A stretch of 6,223 nucleotides of DNA from Acidimicrobiaceae bacterium (GTDB lineage Bacteria; Actinomycetota; Acidimicrobiia; Acidimicrobiales; Ilumatobacteraceae), in contig CANLHV010000074.1 of assembly GCA_947490975.1 (NCBI GenBank), positions 1 to 6,223 of the forward strand, read 5' to 3'. A program made the position numbers and the translations under genes. The first letter of the stretch is position 1. Each line of letters begins with the position of its first letter. Positions 5,165 through 6,223 of the stretch are shown piece by piece. The notes below the pieces were generated by a model. That model was given only the letters and a program-made list of their open reading frames with translations, had not been told where the DNA came from and made no database searches.

Positions 5165-6223
5165 CATAAATGAACACAGTCACGAGAATTCGCTTCGTTT
5201 GCCGAATTCTTATTGGCGCTTGTTTTCATCATCGACTATCTCAAACTTGGGTGACGGAATGGTCGTCGCTGCAGCGCCCCTGCTCGCAATATCGCTTACC
5301 GACGATTCTCGCCTGATCGCGGCGATCAGTTTTGCGGCAATGTTGCCGTGGTTAATTCTTTCGCTTCCTGCCGGTGTCTACCTAGATCGTCACGATAGGC
5401 AAAAGATTATGGTTCGCGCCAACCTCGTGCGCGGACTGATCTTTGCCCTGATCGCAATTGGCGCAGCAACAGATTCGCTGAATATTTATCTTCTGATTGT
5501 TGCAACTATGCTCGCCGGAGTTTGCGAGTTGTTTTTTGATATGAGTTCGCAGGCGATTCTTCCTGCGATAGTAAACCAAGAATCATTAGAAGTCGCCAAT
5601 AGCAGGCTCTACATTTCACAAATTATCAGCAACGGTTTTGTCGGTCTTCCGTTTGGTGCCTGGATATTCGTGATCGCCATTGGCGCACCATTCGGCATCA
5701 ACGCCATCGCGCTTATCTTGGCTGCATTACTAATTCGATCAATACGAATTAAATCGGCACCAAAAGTTGAGAGTTCAACAAACTCATTCGGCGCTGACCT
5801 GAGACAGGGGCTGGCTTGGCTATGGAAACACGACCTATTGCGAACTCTGGCGATCATGCTGGGTGTTGCCAACATGTGTGGGATGTTTGCTCAAGCTGTA
5901 TTTGTCAAATTTGCGCGCGATGAGCTTGGTCTTGGGGCCCGCGGATTCGGAATTTTGCTTGCAGCAATCTCGGTCGGCTCGATTGTCGGAGGTTTAATCG
6001 GACAGCGAGTCAGCAAAAAGCTTGGTGCAACCACGGCGATAATTCTCTCATACATAATTTTTGCTATCTCCGATGTCATACCGGGTGTGTTTCCGAAGAT
6101 TTGGACAGTGGCGCTGAGCGGCATCGTGATGGCGATCGCAGGCACCACCTGGAATGTGATTACGGTCAGCATGCGTCAACGACTAATACCAACCGAACTA
6201 TTTGGCAGAGTGAACAGTGTCTA
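5157..6223 (+). CDS. MFS transporter, EntS/MFS_3-like efflux type (3' truncated by window edge)
   Basis: An open reading frame of 355 codons running off the right edge; the last partial codon follows GRVNSV, a motif that usually continues with Tyr in this family. After a hydrophilic N terminus (about 1-19) come hydrophobic segments typical of a major facilitator: SNLGDGM (29-35) opening helix 1, helix 2 at about 53-72, and the cytoplasmic loop 2-3 motif GVYLDRHDRQK (73-83) with Asp77 and Arg78. More helices follow, split by a hydrophilic mid-loop near residues 200-215. The pattern resembles the DHA3/MFS_3 group that includes the enterobactin exporter EntS and macrolide efflux proteins. Substrate unknown. 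ATG 5157 overlaps the last 8 bases of menE, and no Shine-Dalgarno is visible, so translation is probably coupled to menE. A second ATG at 5170 is out of frame. It may be a passenger in the menE transcript rather than a quinone gene. Confidence 0.85.
   Translation, partial: MNNINEHSHENSLRLPNSYWRLFSSSTISNLGDGMVVAAAPLLAISLTDDSRLIAAISFAAMLPWLILSLPAGVYLDRHDRQKIMVRANLVRGLIFALIAIGAATDSLNIYLLIVATMLAGVCELFFDMSSQAILPAIVNQESLEVANSRLYISQIISNGFVGLPFGAWIFVIAIGAPFGINAIALILAALLIRSIRIKSAPKVESSTNSFGADLRQGLAWLWKHDLLRTLAIMLGVANMCGMFAQAVFVKFARDELGLGARGFGILLAAISVGSIVGGLIGQRVSKKLGATTAIILSYIIFAISDVIPGVFPKIWTVALSGIVMAIAGTTWNVITVSMRQRLIPTELFGRVNSV

Noticed and set aside
5609..6172. Two minus-strand frames of 88 and 93 codons opposite the transporter gene
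   Set aside because: Hydrophobic translations mirror the membrane-protein codons on the plus strand; the plus-strand frame is uninterrupted and carries family motifs.

Overview
The window is a compact menaquinone (vitamin K2) biosynthesis locus followed by the start of a drug/metabolite efflux gene. All five pathway genes are recognisable from family motifs: the 3' end of an isochorismate synthase (menF), then menD, menH, menA and menE. The classical (MenFDHCEBA) route is therefore represented except for menC, menB, the DHNA-CoA thioesterase and menG, none of which is in view. Base composition is about half G+C by eye. The short MenE (380 aa), the sequence flavour of MenD and MenA, and the lack of Shine-Dalgarno sequences at every start point to an Actinomycetota genome of moderate GC. 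An aquatic Acidimicrobiia-like lineage is my best guess, but the lineage is an inference.

Layout: menF (1-546, +, 5' truncated) converges on menD (571-2271, -) across 24 bp. menD diverges from menH (2355-3113, +) across 83 bp. menH and menA (3106-3984, -) converge and overlap by 8 bp. menA diverges from menE (4022-5164, +) across 37 bp. menE overlaps an MFS transporter gene (5157 to the window end, +) by 8 bp. The men genes alternate strictly in strand, so coordinated expression would have to come from two divergent promoter regions rather than one polycistron. There is no gene-free stretch over 300 bases; the longest intergenic segment is 83 bp.

Regulatory architecture is the most interesting part. 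menA and menE both start with GTG placed exactly where a transcript would start from a TANNNT -10 element (hexamer at -12 to -7), so both look leaderless. menD fits the same rule with a weaker hexamer. The menD hexamer overlaps, on the opposite strand, a good TATCGT hexamer that points toward menH. Downstream of that lies a 21-codon, strongly basic reading frame (2290-2355) whose stop overlaps the menH ATG as TGATG, a candidate leaderless upstream ORF translationally coupled to menH.

How the genes work together: MenF turns chorismate into isochorismate, MenD adds 2-oxoglutarate to give SEPHCHC, MenH removes pyruvate to give SHCHC, MenC (not here) makes o-succinylbenzoate, MenE activates it to OSB-CoA, MenB (not here) closes the naphthalene ring, and MenA prenylates DHNA in the membrane. 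The MFS gene is probably cotranscribed with menE, but its substrate cannot be read from the sequence. I found no mobile element, CRISPR array, RNA gene or exotic defence-type system.
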